A stretch of 64,000 nt of DNA. Origin: Apiospora phragmitis (lineage: Eukaryota > Ascomycota > Sordariomycetes > Amphisphaeriales > Apiosporaceae). Shown one piece after another: positions 11,221 through 22,668 of this stretch; within the stretch, counting starts at the first letter, position 1; the number at the start of each line of letters is the position of its first letter. A model generated the notes under the pieces. It had not been told where the DNA came from and did no database searches. It saw only the letters and a program-made list of their open reading frames with translations. The stretch lies in the NCBI GenBank assembly GCA_038363925.1, contig JAQQWL010000008.1, positions 2,108,001 through 2,172,000 of the forward strand. The letters run 5' to 3'. The position numbers were made by a program, and so were the translations under genes.

Positions 11221-12331
11221 TTATTTGCCGGCACGGTAGGACTGCCAGTAGCTGTTCATACGAGCGTTCTGCCCGGCGGTGAACTCCTCGTAGCAGGTGT
11301 CGTAGGTGTAGTCCATGTAGTTGTGGATGGGGTCAACGCCACCTCCGGAGCAACTGGATATCACGAATCAGTTAGCAAAGCCACCCCATCATATTTATAG
11401 TCCCGTAAAATCGAGTCATTCAGGGGGGGACGTACGTGTCACGGCCGGTGGGGCAGCCAGAAGCAGCGCTGGCCTCAGGGGGAGTGTCGGCGACGTAGTC
11501 GCCCTGTCCGCGGCAGCCGCCCTGGAAGGTGTGGTAGAGACCGAACCAGTGGCCGGCCTCGTGGACCGAAGTCAGGCCCAGGTTGAAGTTGGTCAGAGGG
11601 CCGCCCGGCACGGAGCCGCTGGCGACGACGACGCCGTCCAGGTAGAAGTTGGACTGGCCCGGGCCGGAATCGTCGGGGAAGGTGGCGTAGCCCAGGATGC
11701 TTCCCATGTCGGAAACCAAGTAGAGGTTCAAGTCAGCGTACTGCGGGACGGGCGTAAGTTACCAAGCTTTTGAAGGGGCGTTTTTCTTTTACTATTAGTA
11801 ATTGGATTACTTACGTTGCCCTTGCGGAGCGCCCTCTTCATCGGCGCCTCGGCGGATCCGTAGGCGTTGGTGGCCCAGTTGCTGTTCACGGTGAAGTCCG
11901 TGCCGGCCAGAGTGAACTGGTACCCGTACGGGGCGTAGGCCTCGTTCATGGCCGAGATTTGGGAGTTCACGGAAGAGGTCTACATATAACAGGAGAATCA
12001 GCGACGGCTCGTTGGACAAAGAGAGGAAGAAGAAGAACCCAAAGAATGAAAGAGAGAGGCGGGAGGGTGCAGAGAAACTTACGGAGAGGTAGCCACCGCT
12101 TTCGGACTTCGATTCAGCCACGACGTGGACGTAGACCCTGACGGTGGTCGTCGCGGCAGCCCGGAAGGTCTCGTTGCCGGTGAGGGCGAGAGCGGCCTCC
12201 TCGGTGGCGAACTGCTTCGACATCTCGATGTGGGCGTCGGTGGGCTCTTTGGTGCCGCACATGCGGACGATGTCCTCAGCGACGGCGCCGGTCGCCGCGA
12301 GGGCACCGAGAGCAAAGGTCAGGAACTGCAT
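11221..12331 (-). CDS. Secreted metalloprotease, peptidase family M43B (MEP1/pappalysin-like)
   Basis: Extracellular zinc endopeptidase. Exons 12331-12083, 11979-11815, 11740-11436 and 11353-11221 splice to 283 residues with no frame problem. The N-terminus [18 protein letters not shown] is a signal peptide, followed by a short pro-region. The catalytic motif [11 protein letters not shown] fits HExxHxxGxxH of metzincins, and NYMDYTYD supplies the Met-turn. Cysteines around the active site ([21 protein letters not shown]) match the family pattern. Relatives act as virulence or nutrient-scavenging proteases in several pathogenic fungi; a role here is inference. It lies upstream of a gene-poor stretch. 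Confidence 0.92.
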
Positions 12332-12472
12332 CGTTGCAACGAAGGGAGTTATATAGAACGAGTGATGTGCGTTATTATAGAACAAATACAGCTCCTAGTA
12401 GTGTGCTTGACTGGGTGGCTACTGCTGACTGAATACTAGAAATAGGCCGGGATTAGGGCGAACCCGTTGGCT

Positions 12473-12479
12473 CTTTATA
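12473..12479 (-). promoter_or_regulatory. TATA-like box of the M43 protease gene
   Basis: TATAAAG on the minus strand, about 142 bp upstream of the start codon. Confidence 0.4.
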
Positions 12480-13895
12480 GAACATCAGACGAATCTATAT
12501 CTTGATCCATCTTGCCTCGACATGTCGAACTCTTGACACGAGGTTGCATCTTGATCGGTATGCTGCCCGGAAGAGGAAGGTTTAATTGCCGTGCTTTGGC
12601 TTAGGGCCGGGAGCTAGATTCAGGGCCCCTGTCTTTGGAGCCTCTAGACTATGCTAAGTTCAGGGCAAGTGACCAACCTTCCTCATACGTGCGGGTGCAC
12701 TGCAGAACAACAATGGGATTGGAGTCGTGGTAATTGGAGGTCGTTCGGCAAACAATTTTCCGCAGGCCAGGGCTGCCTTGGTCACTGGGCCCCATGGCAT
12801 GATTCAGGGCAGCAATAGAGCGAGTTCGGCACATCCTCCGACCACAGCTAGTTCGTGTGGGTGCTGCGCATACTGTACATAGGCAGTGGCTTGCGGATGT
12901 AGGCGCATAACAAACAGGGGCCGCTCTAGCCTCCATCCAGTCGGGTGTTGAAGATAAGCTCAGCTGTGGGCTCTCTCGGAGACCGGAGATGGCGGCGGCA
13001 ATCGTCTGTCGTCTCATTGGGCCGCCAAGACGCAGCATAAGGCCGTACATTACTGCTTCCAAGGTTGTGTGATGCCTGTCATCTACCTTATCTTCAAGCT
13101 CGGCTTTATGCAGTCTTGGCGCGTTCCTGCCGGGGTGGATGTGTGGGGTTTGGACAGTTCTTACTCGCCCGTCAGCCGCTTGGCACTCGCGAAAGTGGTC
13201 AAGGGCCTTATCACTGCCGACCAAAGTGGCATGTGCATTCTCGTGTAGTAGTAGAAGATAAATACCTACCAGTCCGGGAAGGTGGAATCGCAGCCATCTC
13301 CTCCCACAACCGTCCTAGCATGTATGCGCTGCAAGAGGGTCTCTGTGGCGCTGACAATGCTGATGACCACCGGGTTCCGGCCGATTGCGCTTCGTCCGAA
13401 AACTGCGAATTGAGTTCAGTCAGCACGATCGCTACACCCGACACGTACGCTACGTGTAGAGCGTGATGTGCACTAAACGCTGATCTACGCCCTGATCTCC
13501 CTGAAGATGCCCCTCAACACCAGAAAGCCATCGTGACTTATTGAAGCTAAAATCCCAACTGGAAGACACCATCAGCAGCGTGAATTGTGCAAGCAAAATG
13601 CACCCTTGTCCAAAGACCAAGCAGTTGCATTGGGATTTTAAGGTTAAATGAGTATCCGTACTTGCCATATTGTATATTCTCGGCGCCCAGGCTGTCAGGC
13701 ATCTGGAGTGCGGGGTCCATGTGAAGGAAGTACGTACCTCGCCAACTGCTCAACAACCGGCACTGCCAGGCGGTGCAAAGACGTCTTTCACAACAATCAG
13801 GCAACGAACAAGCTGCAAAGCATCGACGTACTGAACCTGCATGGGTTCCATCCCAAGGGCTTACCTAACACCCATTCACCTCCCTCCCAGTCAGC
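12480..13895. other. Gene-poor stretch, possible eroded coding on the minus strand
   Basis: No intact gene. On the minus strand near 13,280-13,440 one frame reads NPVVISIVSATETLLQRIHA, which resembles the dimerisation/regulatory region of some Zn2Cys6 fungal transcription factors. It is out of frame with its neighbours and no Cys6 cluster is visible. Treated as a hint only. Confidence 0.25.
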
Positions 13896-14585
13896 ATGGC
13901 CACTTTTCACCCATTCCCTCGGCTCCCAACGGAGCTTCGCGCTCTGATTTGGCAGATGACAGTGGGGCCAAGAATCGTCGATATCCAGATCCCCCGCGCG
14001 CGTCTTCGGCCGGGTGAAATTGCACCGACGAGTAACGTCCTCGCCTCATCAACATTGGTCCCTGCAGCAATGCAGACCTGTCGAGAAGCCCGCCACCAGG
14101 GGCTGTACCAGCGCGAGTTCTCCGAGGTCGCCACCGCTCTCGCCAAGGACGCCGCAGAGTACACAGGCCAGCCGTGGCAGCAGCAGGACGTTCCGTATGT
14201 CTGGCTCAACCTGGACATGGACATGGTCTCCATCGGGCACCCTCCTCTCAAGATCTTCCTCCCCATGGTGCCCATGATCAAGAGGCTCAGGCTGGCGCGC
14301 AGACGCTGGGGTTTCTACGAGATCGAAGGCGAGGACCTCGCTGCCTTTGTCAATCTCGAGCAGATGCAGATCGTCTGCTTGGATGATCTGTGGGAGTGGG
14401 AATTGGCGACAAAGCAGATCTCCTGGCCTTGTGGTCCCGACAATGCCTGCCTGAGAGCTCAGGTAGAGGAAGGTGCCTGTACCCCTGGCACGGAACTTGG
14501 GAAGCAAGACTCTGGTGATATTCAGGGGGCCGTGGAAATTGGTCTTGAAAATGTCTTCAAGTTCCTGCTGTCTAATAGTGTGTGA
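13896..14585 (+). CDS. 2EXR-domain protein with a foreign C-terminus
   Basis: Starts MATFHPFPRLPTELRALIWQ, a clear 2EXR (F-box-like) domain. It continues with the usual features: TCREARHQGL, a VWLNLDMDMV strand, and WPCGPDN. The function of these abundant fungal proteins is unknown. From about 14,445 the frame reads the antisense of an SDR gene, so the last roughly 45 of 229 residues are not 2EXR sequence. The true 3' end was probably lost in a rearrangement. Start context and length otherwise look normal. Confidence 0.7.
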   Translation: MATFHPFPRLPTELRALIWQMTVGPRIVDIQIPRARLRPGEIAPTSNVLASSTLVPAAMQTCREARHQGLYQREFSEVATALAKDAAEYTGQPWQQQDVPYVWLNLDMDMVSIGHPPLKIFLPMVPMIKRLRLARRRWGFYEIEGEDLAAFVNLEQMQIVCLDDLWEWELATKQISWPCGPDNACLRAQVEEGACTPGTELGKQDSGDIQGAVEIGLENVFKFLLSNSV

Positions 14586-14928
14586 GCACAAGGACTAGAG
14601 AAGAGAGACCAGCACAAGGTAAGGTACACCTACTTAAGCTCTTCGAAAAGGCCCGTCAGGATGTAGCCGGCATTGTTCACGACGACGTCGATGCCATTGG
14701 GGTAGATGTTCCAAGCTCCGTCAAGGTAAATTCGATCTTCTCGGCCGGGGAGGCGACGTCAAGATCCAGGATCGTCGCGCCCGTGTCTTCGAGGTGGGCC
14801 AGTTTGACTTTGGCATTGCGTCCGGTGGCTATCACGTTGTCGCCCGATGCTCGCAGCTTCCGAACAAAGAGCTCGCCGAACCCGCTGGAGCAGCCGGTAA
14901 TAAGCGAAGTCTTTCTCATTCCCGTCAT
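14440..14928 (-). pseudogene. 5' half of a short-chain dehydrogenase, truncated and frameshifted
   Basis: Begins MTGMRKTSLITGCSSGFGELF with an SDR cofactor loop (TGCSSGFG). It continues to LDLDVAS, then the next frame gives IDVVVNNAGY, so one base is missing near 14,724-14,727. After a likely intron (about 14,645-14,560) comes LEDIFKTNFHGPLNITRVLL and YLSSQAGIVG (catalytic Ser region). Homology stops at about 14,440, before the YxxxK site, where the antisense is 2EXR sequence. Without Tyr and Lys it cannot be an active enzyme. The parent resembled 17-beta-HSD/oxidoreductase-type classical SDRs. Confidence 0.75.
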
Positions 14929-14939
14929 GTTGGCTAAGA

Positions 14940-17900
14940 TGATTATCTCTGGTGAAGTGGGGACGGGGCAGTTATGTTTCTATCTTCCTGTTAGCTGGGA
15001 GATGACGTGTCGCTCGATCGAGGAGAGCAGTATTAGATGGCTCCAACATCCAGGCAAAATGGGAGACTGGCCGGAGGACAGAAACGTGCCGTAGACACAC
15101 AAGGATCTGGACCTAACTGCAGTGCAACGCCGAGATGTGGTACTTTGAGTCGTTTCGGCGGAATTCCAATTAGCACGGAATAACCTAGGAAGGTATTTAC
15201 TAGAAGCATCGCCGATTGCTGCTCAAATATGGGAATCCAATTGGTTCATTCGTAAGGCCTAGCGCTTACGAGAGCGAACCACCTATTATGAGAAGTAGCC
15301 AACATGCATATGGAAACTAGAATCCCGAGCGAAAGCGGCGAGAGATCGGAAGATCGGGAGACAGAAAGTGTCCGAATTAACGTGGTATAACAATACCAAT
15401 TTCCACAATAAAGACAACAGCAGCGACTCTATAGACATTAACGATTAACACGATGGATGGATGAGCCTGGAGGGTGAGGGGATTAGATGAACGTCAATCC
15501 TCGCTATTTGGGCAAAGAGATAGTTGACCAAGGGGTGTGTCTAGTGGTCCTCTCTATCTTGCATGAGTTTCCGTAATGGATATGGAATAGTCGTCGGGTT
15601 TCTCAGGCTGCTTACAATATTCAGAATCCCTGCAATCATCAGCTATACATAGGACAACTCCTCATCTCAGAGGACTAAGAAGGCAGCTATCAAGACTTCT
15701 ATGACATACTTTTCTACCACCTGATAGATAAAAGTCCACCCAGGGTTTTTCCCCTAGGCAACCTAAGTAGTCACCGGTAGTTATCATGGTTGGCCACAAA
15801 AGGCCTCAGCGCCGACGATTTACATATACGGTAATGTTTCTGATGGTACTTTTCACTGCTCACTGCTCAACTGGCTACTGTTTTCTACATCGGTAAGAAA
15901 ACGGGCTTGTGCGAGCCTCGAGCAGGCTGACTTTACCAATATCATGTACGCATTCAACCCTCGCGTTGCACTTATGTCTGGTCATATATAAGAGGTAACT
16001 CACAGAGCGTTTTATGGTCACTATGAGGAATAGTCACGGTCCACCCGCATAATATTCATCCCATATACAGGTAAATATCGTCCAGGCATTTTCCAAGATA
16101 GTTCATTTGGGTAGCTACTTCGTCTAACCAACTTCTTACATGCCATGACATCCAGAATAGGCTGTTAAGATGTCATCCTATCAACACATACAGCTCCTCT
16201 AGTGACGCACCTTCTTCTTGGAATGTAAGGAAGCCAAAGGAAAACGACTTCACCCTCACTATTACTGCTTCTTCGAGCGATTCAACATAGTAGCTAACGA
16301 TCCAGCATGCCACCTGTTACCCTATCACGCCAGCTGGCGAATCTCTGCTACATCTACATGTCGATATGGTCAAACCGTATGCATTATGTATTGTAGATCG
16401 ATCGAGTGCACGTCCCCATCAGTGGCTGAACTTGCTATGGTCTCAATTTGCTTCTAGTATACTAGTGCTTACTTTAGCTACAGATAAGCCTGGCTACTTG
16501 CCTAAGCTTGCCACTATCGTAGGTTGCCGGGGTCCTCTTAAGAGTGCGTGGCTAGGACAGTAAACTAAACCCAACGACAGTAAGCTTGTATATTCCCAAC
16601 GTACAGGAGCGTTTCGAATCCTGGAAAAGGTAACCTGCAATATCTTAATACACACCATTAGGTCTGGAGCTCTTGCTACATAGATTATCACTAGTACAAG
16701 CCACTAATAAACCGTGCTGTCTCCTAGTCTACCCAACCCCCAAGATTAGACACCACACAATTCACTCTTGTATGAGACTAATATATCATGCGTTTTGCTC
16801 TCAAAACATGCAGGTGGCTGCGGGAGTTCCGTTTGTCAACATTGAACGTACACCTGTATGTCCAAAGACAACGTCGTAAAGAGTTAGATATGAGAAGAGT
16901 GTGGCTACCATCATGTTGGACGAATGCATCGATTCACCTAAACTGCAACACTCCGTGATCGTCGTTTTCTGTCACTGTCGACCGACCGGGCCGGCTTACG
17001 CCCTCATCACTGATCACCCCGATACGTAACATTCAGTTGCGGCGCTGCTCGTGTTGGCTCCCCTGCCAGGATTGCCCAAGGTCCTGCGCAAATCGATTAC
17101 TAAATTTAACCTACCACTTCCTTGGTCATGGCGCATCCTTCAGAAGGATCCCGGCTAATTTCCGATCAGACCAGACTGGCGAGTACTCTTTCCAGGCAAG
17201 GGCCAAGTAGTATTATGATTCTACAGCGAGACCCAACCAGCTGCAAAAGAGTTGTCCCAAGTGGTCATTGGCGGAAAGAAGCCAGGGTCATGGAACCAAA
17301 TCGTCGCTTGAGATGCGGTAATATGGTCCTGTCCAAAGCAGCCGAACCTGTCAGGCAATCGTACCGATCCTAGCCCATGTCGATCTTTGAGCTCATTCGA
17401 TCCCGCCGTTTATTTTATGCAGGACCCTGCTCTTCTGCAGATCCTAACGCCTTACACCCATACACTGTCAATCACTTTCTTGAACCTGGTAAAACGGCTG
17501 GGGCGGAATTCCGACTAGTCTGTGCTGCCATCCTGGATGACAGGGGGGCCTGGGCTGTCAGCTCGAGCGCAGACGCAGGGGGCATTTTCGTCTTAATCAT
17601 CATAGTAAGCCTTCAGGAACCCAGTCTGGGGTAATTAAGTTACGTCCCACCGATAACCACCCATCAGCTCACCACCTGCATGAACCATTACCCATCACAT
17701 CTCCTACCTTGTACAGGAACAGTAACGTTGCGAGAGCGAGAACCCTGCCCTTACAGTCTCCCAGCCCCCATCTCATTATCAGTTCCTGGTTCCTGAGCCG
17801 CATGCACGCAATCCCAACCCCCCTTGTCAGATGCAGCCATGCTTACTAACACCAACGCAGATATGCTTATTTCATTATTCGCATCTGTTTTGCTTTTTCT

Positions 17901-18880
17901 CTCCGCGCCTGTCAGACCTCCATGCTACTGTTTGTCGACAGCACCAACACCACAAGCACTCAACTGATCGCTATGATCTTCCTTGCGCCTAGAGGACGAC
18001 TTCAAAGTCTGGACCAGGCCCATCCCATGGATCCATCCATCCTTCTGCGCGAACCATCTATCCTACAGGAACAGCTCGAAGGATAACTAGCCGGACCCGA
18101 ATCGCCAAAAAGGACACTAAGGGATAGCTCCGGGTAGCCAAGCCCTACCGTTTCCAACCCGACTCTTGTTGTCGTCGAATCATAATGGCGCGTGTGTGTT
18201 GCATCTTTCTTCCAATTCCTTTGCAGGGAAGTTTTCGGGGTGTCCCTTACAGTTTGTGCCTATATCAAGCAGCGCGGCAAGCGTTTCCCCTAGCAAGGTC
18301 ATGATTCCCCACGTGGGTGATATGGTTGCGACTTGAGCAGCCGGTAGCGCAAAGACTGGACAAGTGGCCAAGAAAAGCCGAAGTCGATGTGCCTTTAGTG
18401 CTTGACCGCTCCCCGGCAATATACAACCTCGGGCGTTACGGTTGTTCTAGCGGCCGTTTGAGAAAAAGAACACTAGAAAGAAAAGAAGAAAAAACGGTCG
18501 TCCGAACTAGTACCTGGATCTCGAACCTACCAATACTGTGGGTGTGTGTGGTGGATGTTTCCTCAACCCACGCAATGACTCGGGAGCTTTTGGGATCTCG
18601 GCCACCAGCCAAGTGGACCGATTTGACGCGTACAACATTGAGAACTTTGTCAAGCTTCCCTCAAACCTGCCTCTTTGGGGTGATCATATGTTCCCGTCTT
18701 CAATCATGCTACATACGGGAGGGTGGCACTAGGTGATCAAGCCCGAGCTATAGGATTAGGCACAATAGACGGCATGCCTATCATGAGGCCACCGTCCTAC
18801 TCAAGACCCCCGAGTCGGTCAAGTTGGTCGAAACGATCCATGGTCCACCGCATAGCGCAACGGAGAGACGAGAGAGAGAG
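14940..18880. other. Four-kilobase stretch without supported genes
   Basis: Open frames are short (under 140 residues) and lack motifs. Composition is intermediate, neither RIP-like nor codon-biased. Around 18,535-18,730 one plus frame (NPRNDSGAFGISATSQVDRF) looks weakly protein-like but matches nothing I know. A GA-repeat (about 18,868-18,886) marks the start of the GH64 promoter. Confidence 0.45.
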
Positions 18881-18894
18881 AGAGAGATGAGGTG

Positions 18895-18901
18895 TATAAA
18901 G
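18895..18901 (+). promoter_or_regulatory. TATA-like box and pyrimidine-rich leader of the GH64 gene
   Basis: TATAAAG at about 18,895, roughly 330 bp before the start codon, followed by a CT/CA-rich stretch typical of long fungal 5' UTRs. Confidence 0.4.
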
Positions 18902-19226
18902 TTTTTCCATTTCCCCCCGACATACTCCCAATTTCCTCTCGTTCCTCAACGCAACCAGATCATACACGGGTCTTGCGACTATCCTATCGCTTTTCTTTCA
19001 TTCCATTCTTTCTTTCTCTACACCAGTCACTCCTTGAATATCAGTTCAATCACAGTGCCGGACACACCCAGGCAACTACTCTACTGGCTATTATCGTATA
19101 GTCACTATCACTTAACCTCCACCCACATACACTCCATCACTATCACTCTTTACTCTATACTTTCAGGTATACAGAAACATTTATATATATTCTTCAAAGA
19201 AGAGACCCCCCGTACATGTACACACA

Positions 19227-20799
19227 ATGCGTGGCCTCTTCAACCTCGCGGTAGCAAGTGCTACGGCCTTCCTCGGCCTCTCCGTCGCGACGCCGCTTCC
19301 GATCACGGTGGACCCGGGTAGCGCGGGTGATATCATCATGACTAGCGGCAACACCCTCAACGGAACCAAGTACCCGTCCAAACTCGCCAACACCGCTAGC
19401 CTGCAGCTGTCCCTGCAGAACAATCTAGGCGACAATGGTGAGTGTTTTTGCTTGCTATTTTTTCCCCTTTCGAGTCACGCTTGACGCGATTCAGCTTAGG
19501 TTGAATCGGTGTCGTTGGATCTCTGTTACCCCCCCCCCCCCTCCCCCCTAGCCTTAGCCGCAGGACGCTTATTTCAACCACCACCCACACCACCATCACG
19601 TGGCCCACTCTTTTGAAGAACCCCCCATGATTCATGTCATCATGTCATAACCATGACTCTTCGGAGAGCTGGCAAGTTTCAGGAAACCAACCGTAGCTAA
19701 CCGATTGAATCATGTGACAGTCAACGCCTACATCACGGGCAAGGACCGGAACAACGCCCTGGTCATCCTGCAGACCGACGGCACCTACTACTACCCCAAC
19801 CCAAGCGGCTCCACGGCGCCCCTGAAGGTCTCGGCGCCCGTCGCCATCCCGCTGGGCTCGCAGGGCACCACCAAGCAAGTGACGCTGCCCGACTACCTGA
19901 CCTCGGGCCGCATCTACTTCGCCGTCGGCACCATCAACTTCTTCACCGTCCTCAACGACGCCGGCGAGATCGGCCTCGTCCAGCCCGCGGCCGAGAACCC
20001 GCGCGACCCCTCGGCGGGGGTCGAGTGGGGCTTCGTCGAGTTCACCTACAACGAGAGCGGCGTCTGGGCCAATTTGAGTTTTGTGGATTTCGTCGGCCCC
20101 TCCTTCTCCATGCAGCTCGAGCTCGCCGGCGGTGCCACACAGGCCGTCAAGGGTCTCCAGCCGGGCGCCGTCGCCAAGATCTGCGACGAGATGGTCGCGC
20201 AGGCCGCGCAGGACGGCCAGCCCTGGGACAAGATGTGCGTCAAGAGCAGCGCGGGCAAGTCGCTGCGCGTCATCTCGCCGCTGAAGTACCGCGCCCTCAA
20301 CCCGGACGCGCTCGGCAGCTACTACAACAGCTACATCGACAAAGTCTGGCAGAAGTACAGCGGCGAGGACCTCACCGTCGACACGCAGAGCGCGCCCGGC
20401 AAGGTCGCGTGCCGCGTCAACGGCAACACCCTCAACTGCGCCGGCGACAACCGCGGCTACCAGAAGCCGGCCATCGACGATATCCTCGGCTGCAACTCGG
20501 GGCCCTTCACGGTGCAGCCGGGCGACAACGCGGTGCACGCCGCCGTGGTGCCGCGGCTGTGCGCGGCCTTCTACCGCTCGACGCTCCTGCTCGACGGCGG
20601 CAACGTGCAGCCGCACATGCCGAGCAGCAGTTACTACACGACGAACCCGACCATCCAGTACGGCCGCATCGTGCACAAGTACGAGATCGACGGCGTCGGC
20701 TACACCTTCGCCTACGACGACGTCAACCCCGACGGCGAGAACGCCGCCGGCGTCCTGGCCGGCGCCAACCCCAAGCTGTTCTCCATCACGGCCGGCTAA
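19227..20799 (+). CDS. Secreted glycoside hydrolase family 64 (beta-1,3-glucanase)
   Basis: Endo-acting beta-1,3-glucanase of the laminaripentaose-producing type. Exons 19227-19437 and 19721-20799 splice to 429 residues, in frame. The signal peptide MRGLFNLAVASATAFLGLSVA is followed by the mature protein. Family landmarks: NAYITGKDRNNALVILQ, VAIPLGSQGTT, SGRIYFAVGTINFF, EWGFVEFTYN, SFVDFVG, LRVISPL, SGPFTVQ, STLLLDGGNVQP, RIVHKYEIDG and YTFAYDDVNP. The catalytic acids are expected in EFTYN and FVDFVG (Glu/Asp), judged from family knowledge. The 283 bp intron is longer than its neighbours and holds a C-run near 19,532-19,544. It lies tail-to-tail with the LPMO. Likely attacks fungal or oomycete wall glucan, or remodels its own wall. 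Confidence 0.9.
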
Positions 20800-21413
20800 A
20801 CAATACCACATCATCATACGAACCAATCCTCTCCCACATTCTTTCTATGGGTTGGTCTCGATGACCCATTCTTCTTTCTTGATTTGGGTTGAATGTATGG
20901 GATCTTTTTAATGCCATATTTATTTAACTCTTCCATTCGCTGTGTAAATGTTTAGACTAGCCTGTATATAGATATAACTTATCCATCACAATGTCTAAAA
21001 GTTTCATGTCCGCTTAGTTCATGACAGCCGTTAGTCACCTATCCCATGACCAATCAAATAAAAGTCTCTCGCTGTTCACTCTATTTGATCACGACTCCCT
21101 CCTTTGACGAATCAAGACCTAGGACTCTGGGTCCCACTCTAATTGACACACCTGCATCAACTGAACCAACAACCTTGAGCTCAATTTGAGGCTCGAGGTT
21201 ACCTGAAAAGGCTCTGCTGTTGGAAATCTGGAAGACAGGAGGCAATATCTGTTACAACCATCGAATCACTTGTCACATAGCACAAGAGATAGATTGTTAT
21301 GAATACATTTGGCATTTATAATGTACAGCGTGTAGATCGCATTGACTATGCGTGCGACATGATTTCAAGACACTGTTCTCTTGATTTTTCTTCCATCTCA
21401 CTCCCTATTCCTT
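20800..21413. other. Convergent 3' intergenic region
   Basis: 3' UTRs of GH64 and the LPMO; AT-rich polyadenylation-type sequence (aataaa-like at about 21,057). No gene. Confidence 0.5.
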
Positions 21414-22432
21414 TTAGTTGGGGACGCACTGGGAGTAGTAGTCGTTCTGCTTCTTGCAGGTACCCTCGGCGCAAGAGGAAGCGCCACTGAAGCCGTTGCC
21501 GCCGCACTGAGCGTACAGAGCAGCGCCGGAGCCGGAGCCGCCAGTAGCGGGGGCCTCAGTAGGGGCGGCAGGCTTGGTGGAGGTGACGAGGGTAGTGGGA
21601 GAAGCGGCAGGGGCAGAGAGGTAGCGGCACCGCCAGCAGCCGAAGTGGGAGCAGGCTTGGCGGGGGCGGGAGCGGCGCCACCGGAGGAGCCACCACCAGT
21701 GGCGACCTTGGGGCCGGGGATGGGGTAGTCGCTGTTGGCCTGGTAGATGTTGAACTTGATGCCCGGGTCGGTCTCAGTGTAGAACGAGGTGGCCTTGGTA
21801 CCGGCGGGCGCAGCGGAGCCACCGCCGGTGACCTTGAGGTTGATGCACTGGGGGTACATCTGGGCACCACCTTCACGGTTACCCTCGTGGAGAGCGATGA
21901 TCTCGTGGCGCAGGACGTACTCGCCCTCGGCCAGATCAGCGGGAACGGTGACGGTCCACTTGTTGCCGGCGGCAATCAGGTCATCACTGGCCCACTTGCC
22001 GGGCTGCGAGGAGCCGTCCACGAGACCAGCCTCGTCAATCTTGAAGAACGAGAGGGCGGAGGGGTCGGCGGAAGTGCAAGAGCCGTCGCACTTGGCCATG
22101 TAGTCAAGGACGGGGCCGTGGTGGGACTCTGGCCAGGTGTCCCACTCGAGCTCAACCTTCTCGCCGGCAGCGACGGTAGCCGAGAGGGCGCCGGGCTTTC
22201 CACCCTTGTGGCAAACAATATCGACATTGTTGAGGGAAGTGGCGGGAACGAAACCGTTGTCGTTGGCGGTCGTGGTCCAACCGACGCTCTCGCCCTGGCT
22301 GCCGGGGCCGAAGCCCTGGAAGGACTTGCCACCGGCAGTGATGGTCTTGACATGGCCGTGAGCCGACACGAGGGCCGGCGCTGCGGCGAGGGCAGCGAGG
22401 AGGAAGGAGGTCTGAGACTTGGTGAAAGACAT
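21414..22432 (-). CDS. AA9 lytic polysaccharide monooxygenase with C-terminal CBM1 (frameshift in linker)
   Basis: Copper enzyme that oxidatively cleaves cellulose. Start MSFTKSQ; signal peptide of 24 residues ending VSA, so the mature N-terminus is His25 (HGHVKT), first half of the copper histidine brace. The second His lies in WPESHHGP (about 104-105) and the axial Tyr in AQMYPQC. A Ser/Pro/Ala linker follows. In the sequenced frame the C-terminus becomes a Pro/Leu run. The next frame reads on through [10 protein letters not shown] into [11 protein letters not shown]...[10 protein letters not shown] and a stop at 21,414, a complete cellulose-binding CBM1. One base is missing near 21,614-21,619. 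The length of 1,019 bp is one short of a multiple of three, which agrees. Intronless. Confidence 0.92.
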
Positions 22433-22661
22433 GGTGTTTGTGTTTGTTGATTTGTTGTGGGGAGAAAAAAAACTGCAAATCAAGTAGGATGCTGTCGGTC
22501 GAGAGTAAAGTTATCGGACTTGCGAAAGAGTGAAAGAATGATATGCAGTCAATGCAGATAGCGAATGTGTAAAGAATGAAGGTGAGTAGAATGAAGATTC
22601 AATGACGATGATGCCTGTGATGAGAGAAGAAAAGACTATCCAGGACGAGTGCGACGGCCAT

Positions 22662-22668
22662 CTTTATA
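22662..22668 (-). promoter_or_regulatory. TATA-like box of the LPMO gene
   Basis: TATAAAG on the minus strand, about 230 bp upstream of the start codon. Confidence 0.4.

Noticed and set aside
12649..13224. 191-residue minus-strand open frame
   Set aside because: No motif, irregular composition, no splice or start support; kept only as part of a gene-poor stretch.
19645..20826. 393-residue minus-strand open frame
   Set aside because: Antisense of GH64 exon 2; Val/Ala/Arg/Asp-rich shadow.
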